Source: an uncultured Bacteroidales bacterium (GTDB lineage Bacteria; Bacteroidota; Bacteroidia; Bacteroidales; UBA932). Taken from it: a stretch of 64,000 nucleotides of DNA. The translations under genes and the position numbers were made by a program. Location of the stretch: assembly GCA_900316525.1 (NCBI GenBank), contig ONDF01000002.1, positions 62,001 through 126,000 on the forward strand, written 5' to 3'. The stretch's first letter is position 1, and every line of letters begins with the position of its first letter. This document shows positions 42,696-50,111 of the stretch, one piece after another. A model generated the notes under the pieces. That model saw only the letters and a list, made by a program, of their open reading frames with translations. It was not told the DNA's origin and searched no databases.

Positions 42696-45587
42696 CTAGA
42701 AGACCATGTTCATGGCAGCCTGCTGCGCGCGGGCGCTGTGGCCGGCGTTCATCTTGCCGAAGTTCCACTTGACGCCGAACAGGACGTAGCGGCCCATCAC
42801 GAGGCGATAGGTGTCCTCCTCGTAGTTGGCGGTCACCGTATGCGTGAGGTTCCGGGTCTGGTTCAGGATGTCGTGGACGCTGAGGCTCAGGTTGAAGGCG
42901 CCGATGCTCTTGGTGATTTCCGCGTTCCACTGCCATTCCGGGAGGCCGTAGCCCGCCGCATAGCCTTTGTAGAAGACGTAGTCCAGGTCGGTTTCGATCT
43001 CGAACTCGTGCTTGGTCGTATAGGAGACCTCTCCCCCGAAACGGGTGTCCAGCGTGTTCATATTGACGCTCGGATCCAGCGAATAGCGGGCGATCCGGCC
43101 ATTCACGCCGGCGTTTGCGGAGAAGGACCAGCGTTCCTGGTTGTACCGGATGGTCATCGTGGCATACGGCGAGAATGTGCGCGTACGGCTCTCTTCGAAG
43201 CCGCTTGCGCCGCTGTAGAACCGGCTGCCTTCCGCGTCTCCCCAGAAATCATCCAGGAAGGCCGAATAGTCGAAATGGTCCTTGTCCAGCCCCGGAAGCG
43301 ACTTCCGGGTCTGGTAGCTGAGGGAAGTATTGTAGCTGATCGATCCGCTGATCGTCAGGAACCAGTTTTTCTTCGCGTCCAGCGGCGTGTTGTAGTTCAC
43401 GAAGCCGGAGAACGACAGGCTCGGTTTCCGAGCGTTGACGGGAATGGAATACAGGATTCCGCCCGCGTCGTACCATTGCGCCTGGGTAATCGGCTTCGCA
43501 TTCACCTGCCCGCTGAAATAGGCCATCAGGGTGGAGAATTTCTCCCGGTTGTTCCGCGTCCAGTTGGCCGAGAAATAGTTGTAGGAATAAGGCTTCAGAT
43601 ACACGTTGCCGAGGGTCAGCCGGGACGGGTTCGCGATGTTCAGCACGGGCAGCATCCGGTCCGCGGAAGGCCGCTGGCTGTAGGCGGAGGAACTGACGAT
43701 CAGCCGGTTGATTCCTTTGTTGTACTGGAAATTGAGAGACGGGGCCACATACCAGGACCACAGGTCCTTGCCGGTGGTTTCCTCGATTCCATAACTCTTG
43801 GAGAAGGTTTCGTTCAGGGTGCCGATCGCGCGGGCGCCGACCGTGATCCAGCTGCCCGTCCCGAACTTGTACTGGGCCGTGACGTCATATTGCTGTCTCT
43901 GGTAGTCGGACTGGCTGACCGACGAGTAATAGTCATTCCGCCCTGCCGGATCGAAGGCGTCCCGTACCCGGTCTCGGCGGGACCAGGCGTAATACGCCGA
44001 GGTGGAAAGCACCCATTTCTTGCCGAGCGGCTCCGTATACTGGATCCGGCCGTTCAGCGTGGAAGTCTCCCCGTCGGACTGATAGGTCATGGACCGGGTC
44101 TCCTGGCCGCCTGACAGGGTCAGGATGGTGTTTTCCGCGCTCTCTCCTCCTGTTTTCCCATAGGATGTGCCTCCGCTCAGGCCGATGGTCCGCCCCGTCT
44201 TTCCTCCCACTTCCCGGAAAGTGATATCCGCGCTCACCTCCGCATCCTGGGAATCCGACAGGCTCCGGGTCGTGTTTTCGGACCGGTTCATCAAGTTTCC
44301 TTCGCGGCGGGTTTCCGAGGAGCTGCCGCCGAACGATTCGGTCCGTCCATACCGGAATCCGGGCCGGACATGGAACCAGACCTTCCCGGTCTCCTTCTGG
44401 AACTCGACGTCCGCGTTCACGGAATTGGCATATTGTTTTCCCGTGTTTTCCGTTCTGGATGCCAGGTTCCCGTCCTGCTGGTAGGTGGTCCGGTCGGCGC
44501 GGGTGCCGGTGTCCGAATCGGTGTATTTGTAATTGACGCTCACCGTGGTTTCCACATCCTTGATTCGGGTGGTATTGGCATTCACGCCCAGTTGGGCGGC
44601 GGTGGTGAGGCCCTGGTCCAGGGAGGAGAAGACTTCGTCATCATCCCCGCCGCTGACCATCACGACAATGTCGGAGTCGCTGATATTCTGTGCGTTGCCG
44701 ATTACCGTAACCTGGTCCTTCTCGGTATAGGCCGACACCAGGGCGTTGGCGTTGTACAGGAAGCCGCGGTTGTCCCGGAGCGGGTCTTCTCCCTCCGGAG
44801 AACCGACCGTCGTACCGCCCTTCAGGCCCACGTTGCCGAACCAGCCCTTCTCGTATTCCTTCTTCAGGCCGACGTCCAGCACTTTTTCCCGGTTGCCGTC
44901 CTGGAGGCCGGAGGCGCGCGTCTGCTCGCTTTCCCGGTCGATCACGCGGACCTTGTCCACCACGGCCGCCGGCAGGTTGTTCAGGGCCGTGCTCTGGTCA
45001 TTGAAGAAGAAAGTGCGGCCGCCCACGGTGAGCTTGTCGATTTCCTCGCCGTTGAACTTGACCTTGCCGTCCTCGGTGATCTCCATGCCCGGCATCCGCT
45101 TCAGCAAGTCCTTCAGCATCGCATTGGCCCCGACCCGGAAGGAGGAGGCGTTGAACTCGACCGTGTCTTTCTTGACGACGATCGGGTTGCCCACGTCCGT
45201 GACCGTGGCCGCCTGCAGGAAGTGCTCGTCGACCTGCATCCGGATGGTGCCCATGTCCACTTCCTCGTTGCGGAAGTACCTTTCCTTCACGAAAGGTTTG
45301 TGTCCCATCATCTCCACGTGGAAGACATAGTTCCCATAGGGGACTTCCTCCAGCGTGGCTACGCCCAGGGTGTCCGTCAGGGTGAAATTGGTGATGGTCG
45401 TGTCCTTGGCCGGAATGACATACACGGACGCGAATGCGACAGGCTCGTTGGTGAGCGAATCCAGCACGGTGGCCTTGATGTCGCTCATCCGGCCCTGGAA
45501 AATGTTGTCATTGAGGATAAACACCTGCGCCCGTGCGCCAAGGCACACGAATAGGCACAAGAACAGCGTGGAGATAACCTTCTTCAT
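42696..45587 (-). CDS. TonB-dependent-receptor-like outer-membrane barrel protein (OMP_b-brl_3 type)
   Basis: A 963-aa protein. The signal peptide (ending LGARA) is followed by a carboxypeptidase-regulatory-like Ig domain (residues about 32-115, ATVLDSLTNEPVAFASVYV). A plug-like segment comes next (LKDLLKRMPGMEITEDGKVKFNGEEIDKLTVGGRTFF, about 155-195). The rest is a long barrel that ends KWNFGKMN followed by a short Ala/Gln-rich tail. This is the layout of the outer-membrane beta-barrel family common in Bacteroidetes beside TPR or BlaR genes. It is the last gene of an operon with blaI, blaR1 and the TPR gene (30-bp gap). The transported substrate is unknown. Confidence 0.85.
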   Translation of the reverse strand: MKKVISTLFLCLFVCLGARAQVFILNDNIFQGRMSDIKATVLDSLTNEPVAFASVYVIPAKDTTITNFTLTDTLGVATLEEVPYGNYVFHVEMMGHKPFVKERYFRNEEVDMGTIRMQVDEHFLQAATVTDVGNPIVVKKDTVEFNASSFRVGANAMLKDLLKRMPGMEITEDGKVKFNGEEIDKLTVGGRTFFFNDQSTALNNLPAAVVDKVRVIDRESEQTRASGLQDGNREKVLDVGLKKEYEKGWFGNVGLKGGTTVGSPEGEDPLRDNRGFLYNANALVSAYTEKDQVTVIGNAQNISDSDIVVMVSGGDDDEVFSSLDQGLTTAAQLGVNANTTRIKDVETTVSVNYKYTDSDTGTRADRTTYQQDGNLASRTENTGKQYANSVNADVEFQKETGKVWFHVRPGFRYGRTESFGGSSSETRREGNLMNRSENTTRSLSDSQDAEVSADITFREVGGKTGRTIGLSGGTSYGKTGGESAENTILTLSGGQETRSMTYQSDGETSTLNGRIQYTEPLGKKWVLSTSAYYAWSRRDRVRDAFDPAGRNDYYSSVSQSDYQRQQYDVTAQYKFGTGSWITVGARAIGTLNETFSKSYGIEETTGKDLWSWYVAPSLNFQYNKGINRLIVSSSAYSQRPSADRMLPVLNIANPSRLTLGNVYLKPYSYNYFSANWTRNNREKFSTLMAYFSGQVNAKPITQAQWYDAGGILYSIPVNARKPSLSFSGFVNYNTPLDAKKNWFLTISGSISYNTSLSYQTRKSLPGLDKDHFDYSAFLDDFWGDAEGSRFYSGASGFEESRTRTFSPYATMTIRYNQERWSFSANAGVNGRIARYSLDPSVNMNTLDTRFGGEVSYTTKHEFEIETDLDYVFYKGYAAGYGLPEWQWNAEITKSIGAFNLSLSVHDILNQTRNLTHTVTANYEEDTYRLVMGRYVLFGVKWNFGKMNAGHSARAQQAAMNMVF

Positions 45588-45617
45588 AGCGGCGTTATTT
45601 CGTTACAATAATTGAGC

Positions 45618-46796
45618 CTAAGGCTCTTGCATGAATTTTTCCGCCCGGATGTACTTCAGATTGTCGGCGGCGAACTCATAGCCCCGGGAGCCGGGGCGGG
45701 CGACCTTCAGGTACTTCTCGTACCATTCGATGGCCGCCTTGTACTCTTTCTTCTGCTGATAACAGTAGGCGATGGTGGAGAGGGCCGATATGAGCTTGGG
45801 ATTGTAGCGGTAGGCCTCTTTGTAATGGGCGATGGCCTGGTCCCAGGCGTCCTCCCGGCCGTAATAGCCCAGGGCGTATTGCTGGTGGATGCGGGACATT
45901 ACGGCCGGATCCGGTTCCAGCATCTCCAGGGCCTTGTCCAGCCAGGGCTTGACTTCCCGGTCGAACGGGCGCATCGCCTCCTTTTTCACGGCGGCGATGG
46001 AATAGGCCAGGTTCACGTCGCTGGAGTCGATCTGCCAGGCTTTCTGGAGTTCCTGCTCCGCCCGATAGATTACCAGAGTATGCCAATAGCTCTGCCCCAG
46101 ATAGTAATGGATGGGATACGAGTCATTGCCGATGTCTTCCTGCCGCTGGAAGATCTTGCTGGCGCCCTCGTAATCGCCCTTCCGGTAAAGTGCCAAGCCT
46201 TTCAGCGGCGCAATCGTCACATTGTCAGGGTCTTCCGCCAGGAAAGGCTCGCTCTGGGCGATTGCCTCGTCGTACTTTTCCTTGTCGATGAGAATGCCCA
46301 CCGCCTTGGACAGGACCGTTTCGTTCATCGGCTTCCGGGCCAGGGAACGGCGGTAGTACCAGAGGGCCGAATCGGCCTGCTCCAGCTGCCGGAAGGAGTC
46401 CCCCACGAAACTCAGGACCGCCGGGATGGAATCCCGCTGCAGGACCGCCCGTCCGGCCTGGATGCTCTGGGAATAGGCCTTCAGCCGGGAATAGGCCTGC
46501 ATCAAGCGGATGTGGTAGAGAATGTTGTCCGGAGACTTGGACGAGAGCAGGAAATAGGTCCCGGCGGCGTCCTCATAAGCTCCGCTCTGGAAATGGCAGT
46601 CCGCCAGCTCGGCCAGCACACCCTCGTCCATCGCGCCTGGCTGCACCAGGGCCGACAGCTTCTCGATCGCATCGTCCGTCCGGTAGATGCTCTTGAGATA
46701 TCGGGCCTCCGCCAGCACGGAGTCGCGGTGCGTGGTCTGCGCCTGCAGGGACGCGGCGCAGACCAGCAGGGCGGCGGTCAGCAGGCAGCGATTCAT
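45618..46796 (-). CDS. TPR-repeat protein
   Basis: A 392-aa protein with a signal peptide (MNRCLLTAALLVCAASLQAQ). It has about eight tetratricopeptide-like helical pairs, seen in repeats such as YHIRLMQAYSRLKAYSQSIQAGRAVL, YYRRSLARKPMNETVLSKAVGIL, VTIAPLKGLALYRKGDYEGASKIF and YCYQQKKEYKAAIEWYEKYLKVA. It is a periplasmic scaffold for protein-protein contact. Its ATG overlaps the stop of blaR1, and the barrel gene follows, so it probably works with that outer-membrane protein. No enzymatic motif is present. Confidence 0.85.
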   Translation of the reverse strand: MNRCLLTAALLVCAASLQAQTTHRDSVLAEARYLKSIYRTDDAIEKLSALVQPGAMDEGVLAELADCHFQSGAYEDAAGTYFLLSSKSPDNILYHIRLMQAYSRLKAYSQSIQAGRAVLQRDSIPAVLSFVGDSFRQLEQADSALWYYRRSLARKPMNETVLSKAVGILIDKEKYDEAIAQSEPFLAEDPDNVTIAPLKGLALYRKGDYEGASKIFQRQEDIGNDSYPIHYYLGQSYWHTLVIYRAEQELQKAWQIDSSDVNLAYSIAAVKKEAMRPFDREVKPWLDKALEMLEPDPAVMSRIHQQYALGYYGREDAWDQAIAHYKEAYRYNPKLISALSTIAYCYQQKKEYKAAIEWYEKYLKVARPGSRGYEFAADNLKYIRAEKFMQEP

Positions 46797-48280
46797 TGTT
46801 TCTTGGAGGTGAACTCTATGACGCCGTAACGTCCTTTCTCGCCGTATTTCTCGATGGCCTTTTCGTCTTTCAGGACTTGGATGGATTCGATGGTCTCCAG
46901 GTCGATGTCCTTTCTGGAAGGAACGGGCTTCCCATCCAGAACGAACAGCACGGAATCCGCCAGGGCGCCCCGGATAAAGACGTCGTTGGCTTCGCCGGTC
47001 ACGCGGATGGACGCGGTCTTCTGCTCGTTCTTATCGCCATTCAACCGAAAGATAACCGGGAAGGTGTAGGTAACCTTTACGGGTTCACCCTTGACATAGC
47101 CGGGCGTCCAGTCCGGGGAGGCGGAGACGACGCGGAGCGCCTCGGCGTCCAGGTCAGGATTCACGCCGCGGAGGACTTTGGTATCACGGACTGAGCCGTC
47201 GGGATAGACGGTGAATTGCAACGTCACGCGCCCCTGGATGCCCGCGTCTTTGGCTGCCTGCGGGTACTTGAGGTTTTCATTGACCCATTTGGAGAACTCG
47301 TTGGCGGTGCCGCCGTTGAAAGTCGGCTTTACCTCGACGGTCGCAAAAGGAATCACCTTGGTCGTATCGGGGAGGGCGGTGGGAGCCGTTTCGGAGAGGA
47401 CCGTCTCGGGCAGGTCGGCGGAGACGACCTTGGCGCGGACGGGATTGCACAGGAACATGGTTCCCGCAAGGAAGGGGAGGATGGCGAGCCAGGAGAGGCG
47501 TTTCCATCCGGAGGAGGGAGCTTGGAGCATCATGTCGATTCGGTTTTTGAGTTTGGCGTGCTGGAAGCCGTTCGCCAGGGTGAAGCGCTTGTCCCCGACG
47601 GCTTTCCGCACCAGAAGAAGTTGATATTGGGTAGCATCGATGCCATGGTTGAGAACGGCGTCATCGGCCTCGTACTCGTGCAGGAGCTTGAGTTCGCTGA
47701 GGGTGATCCAGACGAGGGGATTGAACCAATGGACCAGCGTGACGGCCGTAAACAGGAGGATGTCCAGGGTATGGGCCTTGCGGATATGGGCATCCTCGTG
47801 GAGCCGGATAACCGGATTCTGTTCCGCATCCTTCCGGCTCATGACGATGGTCCGGCCCCAGCTGAAGGAGGGGACATCGGCCTCGGTCAATACGAGCCGG
47901 GTGCCGTCCTCCAGGCGCGTGGCGGCGCCTTTCCGGATGGTCCGATACATCCGGGCCATCGCGACGGCGGTCCAGCCCAAAACGGCGAGGAAGCCGAGGA
48001 TGTAGAGGAGTTCCAGGTAGGGGAAAGGGGAGGAGGCGGACGGGCCGGCCGTCAGGACGGGCTCGGAAGCCGCCTCGGTCAGCGGACCGACCATGAGGAA
48101 CGGTACTTCCACCGTCCGGAGCCGCAGCAACGGCAGCAGGAAGCACGCTACGGTGCCCACCAGCAGCAGGATGCGGTTCAGGCGGAAGAAGGTCGTCCTG
48201 CGCATCACCAGCAGGAAGAATGCGTAGAACAAGGCCAAGTACAGGCTACTCCGGCCGATATAAAGGAGGAACGGGGTCAT
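46793..48280 (-). CDS. BlaR1-type M56 metallopeptidase with TonB C-terminal domain and plug-like tail
   Basis: A 495-aa protein. The N-terminus has membrane helices (about residues 7-25, 35-52, 88-108) and an M56 peptidase core: RLHEDAHIRK (HExxH, about residues 160-165) and LKLLHEYEADDAVL (third-ligand Glu). A membrane helix follows (WLAILPFLAGTMFL). Residues about 312-412 form a TonB C-terminal domain (FSKWVNENLKYPQAAKDAGIQGRVTLQFTV). The last 50 residues (VLDGKPVPSRKDIDLETIESIQVLKDEKAIEKYGEKGRYGVIEFTSKK) read like the end of a SusC-type plug. It is encoded downstream of the repressor gene with ATGA overlap and presumably cleaves that repressor on a signal. The ligand is not known. Confidence 0.9.
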   Translation of the reverse strand: MTPFLLYIGRSSLYLALFYAFFLLVMRRTTFFRLNRILLLVGTVACFLLPLLRLRTVEVPFLMVGPLTEAASEPVLTAGPSASSPFPYLELLYILGFLAVLGWTAVAMARMYRTIRKGAATRLEDGTRLVLTEADVPSFSWGRTIVMSRKDAEQNPVIRLHEDAHIRKAHTLDILLFTAVTLVHWFNPLVWITLSELKLLHEYEADDAVLNHGIDATQYQLLLVRKAVGDKRFTLANGFQHAKLKNRIDMMLQAPSSGWKRLSWLAILPFLAGTMFLCNPVRAKVVSADLPETVLSETAPTALPDTTKVIPFATVEVKPTFNGGTANEFSKWVNENLKYPQAAKDAGIQGRVTLQFTVYPDGSVRDTKVLRGVNPDLDAEALRVVSASPDWTPGYVKGEPVKVTYTFPVIFRLNGDKNEQKTASIRVTGEANDVFIRGALADSVLFVLDGKPVPSRKDIDLETIESIQVLKDEKAIEKYGEKGRYGVIEFTSKKQ

Positions 48281-48642
48281 TTCCGCGCGCTTTCGATCCG
48301 CGCGATCAAGTCCTTCAGCTCCTGGAGGTCCATCCGGTCCTCCTCCACGAACTGCGAGACCAGGCTCGCGTAGGAATTGTTATAATACTGGGCCACCATC
48401 TCGCCCACGGTCTCCCCGCGGTACTGCTTCTCGGTGACCTTCACGTGATAGCGGAAGGTGTTCGCCATCGGCTCACGTTCCAGGAAGCCTTTCTCTTCCA
48501 GGAACTTCACGAGGGTGGCCACGGTGTTGTAATGCGGCCGCGGCTCCGGCAGCAGCGCCACCAGGTCGCGGATGAAGAGGTCGCCATGCTCCCAGAAAAG
48601 GGTCATCAGCTGCTCCTCCTTGGCTGTCAATTTCTGTCTCAT
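48277..48642 (-). CDS. BlaI/MecI-family transcriptional repressor
   Basis: A 121-aa winged-helix protein. MRQKLTAKEEQLMTLFWEHGDLFIRDLVALLP and RPHYNTVATLVKFLEEKGFLEREP give the helix-turn-helix and wing. The C-terminus (YNNSYASLVSQFVEEDRMDLQELKDLIARIE) is the dimerisation helix and contains the region usually cut by BlaR1. ATG 48642 is preferred; the open frame extends 32 codons upstream through the promoter. It heads the blaI/blaR1/TPR/barrel operon and probably represses it through the palindrome at 48670-48690. Confidence 0.92.
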   Translation of the reverse strand: MRQKLTAKEEQLMTLFWEHGDLFIRDLVALLPEPRPHYNTVATLVKFLEEKGFLEREPMANTFRYHVKVTEKQYRGETVGEMVAQYYNNSYASLVSQFVEEDRMDLQELKDLIARIESARK

Positions 48643-48646
48643 GGTG

Positions 48647-48654
48647 CAAATATA
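48647..48654 (-). promoter_or_regulatory. Bacteroidetes-type -7 box for the blaI operon (TATATTTG)
   Basis: The minus strand reads TATATTTG four bases before the ATG at 48642. The -33 position has TTA with a 20-base spacer and lies inside the palindrome at 48670-48690. The expected transcript starts about at the start codon. Confidence 0.6.
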
Positions 48655-48669
48655 GACAAAAATATCCAA

Positions 48670-48690
48670 ACTCCTAATTATTTTAGGAGT
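48670..48690. promoter_or_regulatory. Perfect inverted repeat, candidate BlaI-family operator
   Basis: ACTCCTAA and TTAGGAGT form perfect 8-bp arms separated by five A/T bases. The palindrome covers the -33 region of the blaI promoter, so repressor binding there would block transcription. A further GGAGT half-site lies nearby at about 48706-48710. The arms differ from the TACA/TGTA type known from staphylococcal bla/mec operators, so the link to this BlaI is inference from position. Confidence 0.65.
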
Positions 48691-48738
48691 ATTCCGTATT
48701 TTTTTCGGAGTTTCTTGATGGCGGCCCCGTATCCGCAT

Positions 48739-48900
48739 GCTTTTCCTTCCTTTGCCGCCAGCGTTTGACCCTACCCTCCTTCTTCACCCTTTTCCCTTTG
48801 TCCTTCACCCTCCTACCTCCTCCCTTCCCCATAACTCTTATCCTTTATTCCCGCCCTTACACCTCCCCTTAGTGCTATTACCCTTCTCGTCAACAGACTG
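48739..48900 (+). other. Pyrimidine-rich tract
   Basis: About 150 bases on the plus strand are almost entirely C and T, with short interruptions and runs such as CCTTCTTCACCC and CCTCCTACCTCC. It lies between the blaI promoter and the first palindromic repeat at 48908. No gene or terminator is supported; the open frame there encodes only a Pro/Leu/Ser-rich string. The minus-strand RNA would be purine-rich. Confidence 0.5.
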
Positions 48901-48907
48901 TATGCTA

Positions 48908-48930
48908 CTGTACGCTGCTCCTGTGTACAG
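48908..48930 (+). repeat. REP-like palindromic repeat R1
   Basis: A 23-base unit with ends CTGTAC and GTACAG and the core GTACGCTGC. It matches R4 at 21 of 23 positions in direct orientation and the reverse complement of R3 at 20 of 23. It lies downstream of the RAYT-like gene. Confidence 0.75.
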
Positions 48931-48998
48931 CAAAACAGCACTAAAAGCGTAATTTTACTGCACACTCATTCAAACACGCCCCCGTTTTCACTCTTTTT

Positions 48999-49020
48999 CT
49001 TTGAGCAGCGTACATCAAAG
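48999..49020 (-). repeat. REP-like hairpin R2 (partial copy)
   Basis: The core GCAGCGTACA (49005-49014) is shared with R1, R3 and R4. Here it is the loop of a different hairpin with perfect 6-bp arms CTTTGA and TCAAAG. It looks like a divergent or partial copy between R1 and R3. Confidence 0.55.
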
Positions 49021-49041
49021 CGAGCACTAATCACATTATTT

Positions 49042-49064
49042 CTGTACACCGCGGCAGCGTACAG
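49042..49064 (-). repeat. REP-like palindromic repeat R3
   Basis: A 23-base unit with ends CTGTAC and GTACAG and the core GCAGCGTAC, inverted relative to R1 and R4. It ends 23 bases from the last codon of the RAYT-like gene, so R3 and R4 bracket that gene as inverted repeats. Confidence 0.75.
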
Positions 49065-49087
49065 GCCGATGGGGCCTGCGTACTCGT

Positions 49088-50023
49088 TTAAAGAATCAGG
49101 CATCGACGAATCTGCGCCTCGCCGGCCAGGCGACGGCGATAGAGTTCGCTGGCGATGTTGTTCTTTTCGCGGGAAGACAGTTGATAGACCGACCGCGCCC
49201 GGTACTGCGGAACATATTGATTGTCAATCAGCTCACAGAGTTGCAAGTCATTGAATCCCAGCGAGGTGGCGCGGTTCTTCTCGTTGCGGAGCATTTCGGC
49301 GATTGTCTTTTCGCGAGAAGCCGCGCGCTGGAGAACCAGATCCTCGAAACTCTCCAGGGTGATGGGCGGGCGGCCGTTGTTATCGGCCTCCTGCTCCTGA
49401 CTCCAATCTTCTCCGCTCAGGCGGGTGATCAGATAGTTGAACGCTTTCGGCGTGGCATACAGATTCTCGACCACTTCCGTCTCAATGACCGATTCCCGCA
49501 GGAACACCCCTTCCACCCCCATCTTCCACTGTGGGTTGAATCTCGCCCGGCGAGGCAAGGCCGCCTTGATCTGGGCGGGCGTCAACAGAAAATCCGGCAC
49601 ATACAGCTTTCCAAGTTCTTTCCGGAAATAGGCATTGGCCGAACAGAACGGCCACTCGAACGGCGTGGAGGTTATGCCATGATGGACGGTATTCCTGACG
49701 GTATAGGAGATGGCAGTCAACTTATGCTGCAAGCCTTCGAGTTCCATCACGAAATAGTCAGGGTCTCCCAAGGGACCCTTTCGGCCGTACTTTTCGTTGA
49801 AATAGTGGGTATAGGCCTGTCGCTTGATCTGGATGAACTCTCCCGGGCACTCCGTTTCGTAGCAACCGTGGTGATGGTTGGGAATATCGTTCTCCGCCAG
49901 GCAACGGCTGCCCGTCTTCTTCAACGCAGAACATAAGCCATTGAAAGATCGGTTCATATCTTCCAGATTCCGATACATCACCTCTTTATGGGAGGTATAA
50001 CATAGATGATAAGTCTTCAACAT
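49088..50023 (-). CDS. RAYT-like HUH (Y1) transposase flanked by REP-like repeats
   Basis: A 311-aa protein of the Y1/IS200-like fold. ENDIPNHHHGCYETE is the HUH-type metal site. IKRQAYTHYFNEKYGRKGPLG is the conserved segment after it, and ISYTVRNTVHHGITSTPFEWPFCSANAYF corresponds to the Y-I-H-x-N-P-V-x-A-G/P-x-W-S-S region of REP-associated transposases. The C-terminal helix SREKNNIASELYRRRLAGEAQIRRCL is also typical. Inverted 23-base repeats R3 and R4 flank it. RAYTs are domesticated transposases that spread REP palindromes; they usually occur once per genome and do not move themselves. The HxH central residue is His here rather than a hydrophobic one. Confidence 0.8.
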   Translation of the reverse strand: MLKTYHLCYTSHKEVMYRNLEDMNRSFNGLCSALKKTGSRCLAENDIPNHHHGCYETECPGEFIQIKRQAYTHYFNEKYGRKGPLGDPDYFVMELEGLQHKLTAISYTVRNTVHHGITSTPFEWPFCSANAYFRKELGKLYVPDFLLTPAQIKAALPRRARFNPQWKMGVEGVFLRESVIETEVVENLYATPKAFNYLITRLSGEDWSQEQEADNNGRPPITLESFEDLVLQRAASREKTIAEMLRNEKNRATSLGFNDLQLCELIDNQYVPQYRARSVYQLSSREKNNIASELYRRRLAGEAQIRRCLIL

Positions 50024-50076
50024 GATTCATTGGTTTGTTTGTTCGATTCTATTTGACCTGCTCGCCTTCTTGGCCC

Positions 50077-50099
50077 CTGTACGCTGCTTCTGTGTACAA
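50077..50099 (+). repeat. REP-like palindromic repeat R4
   Basis: A 23-base unit with the same end CTGTAC, core GTACGCTGC and a GTACAA end. It lies between the RAYT-like start codon (50023) and the EEP gene stop (50112), on the upstream side of the transposase gene. Confidence 0.75.
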
Positions 50100-50111
50100 G
50101 ACAGTTTGTCC

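Noticed and set aside
48737..48952. A 71-codon frame in the pyrimidine tract
   Set aside because: It encodes only Pro/Leu/Ser/Phe from C/T-rich DNA and has no start signal or conserved pattern.
48739..49087. tRNA or small RNA gene in the longest intergenic region
   Set aside because: No cloverleaf or promoter was found; only the pyrimidine tract and palindromic repeats are present.
48908..50099. CRISPR array
   Set aside because: The repeats are few, unevenly spaced, in both orientations and have no spacer pattern or cas genes; they fit REP-type palindromes instead.
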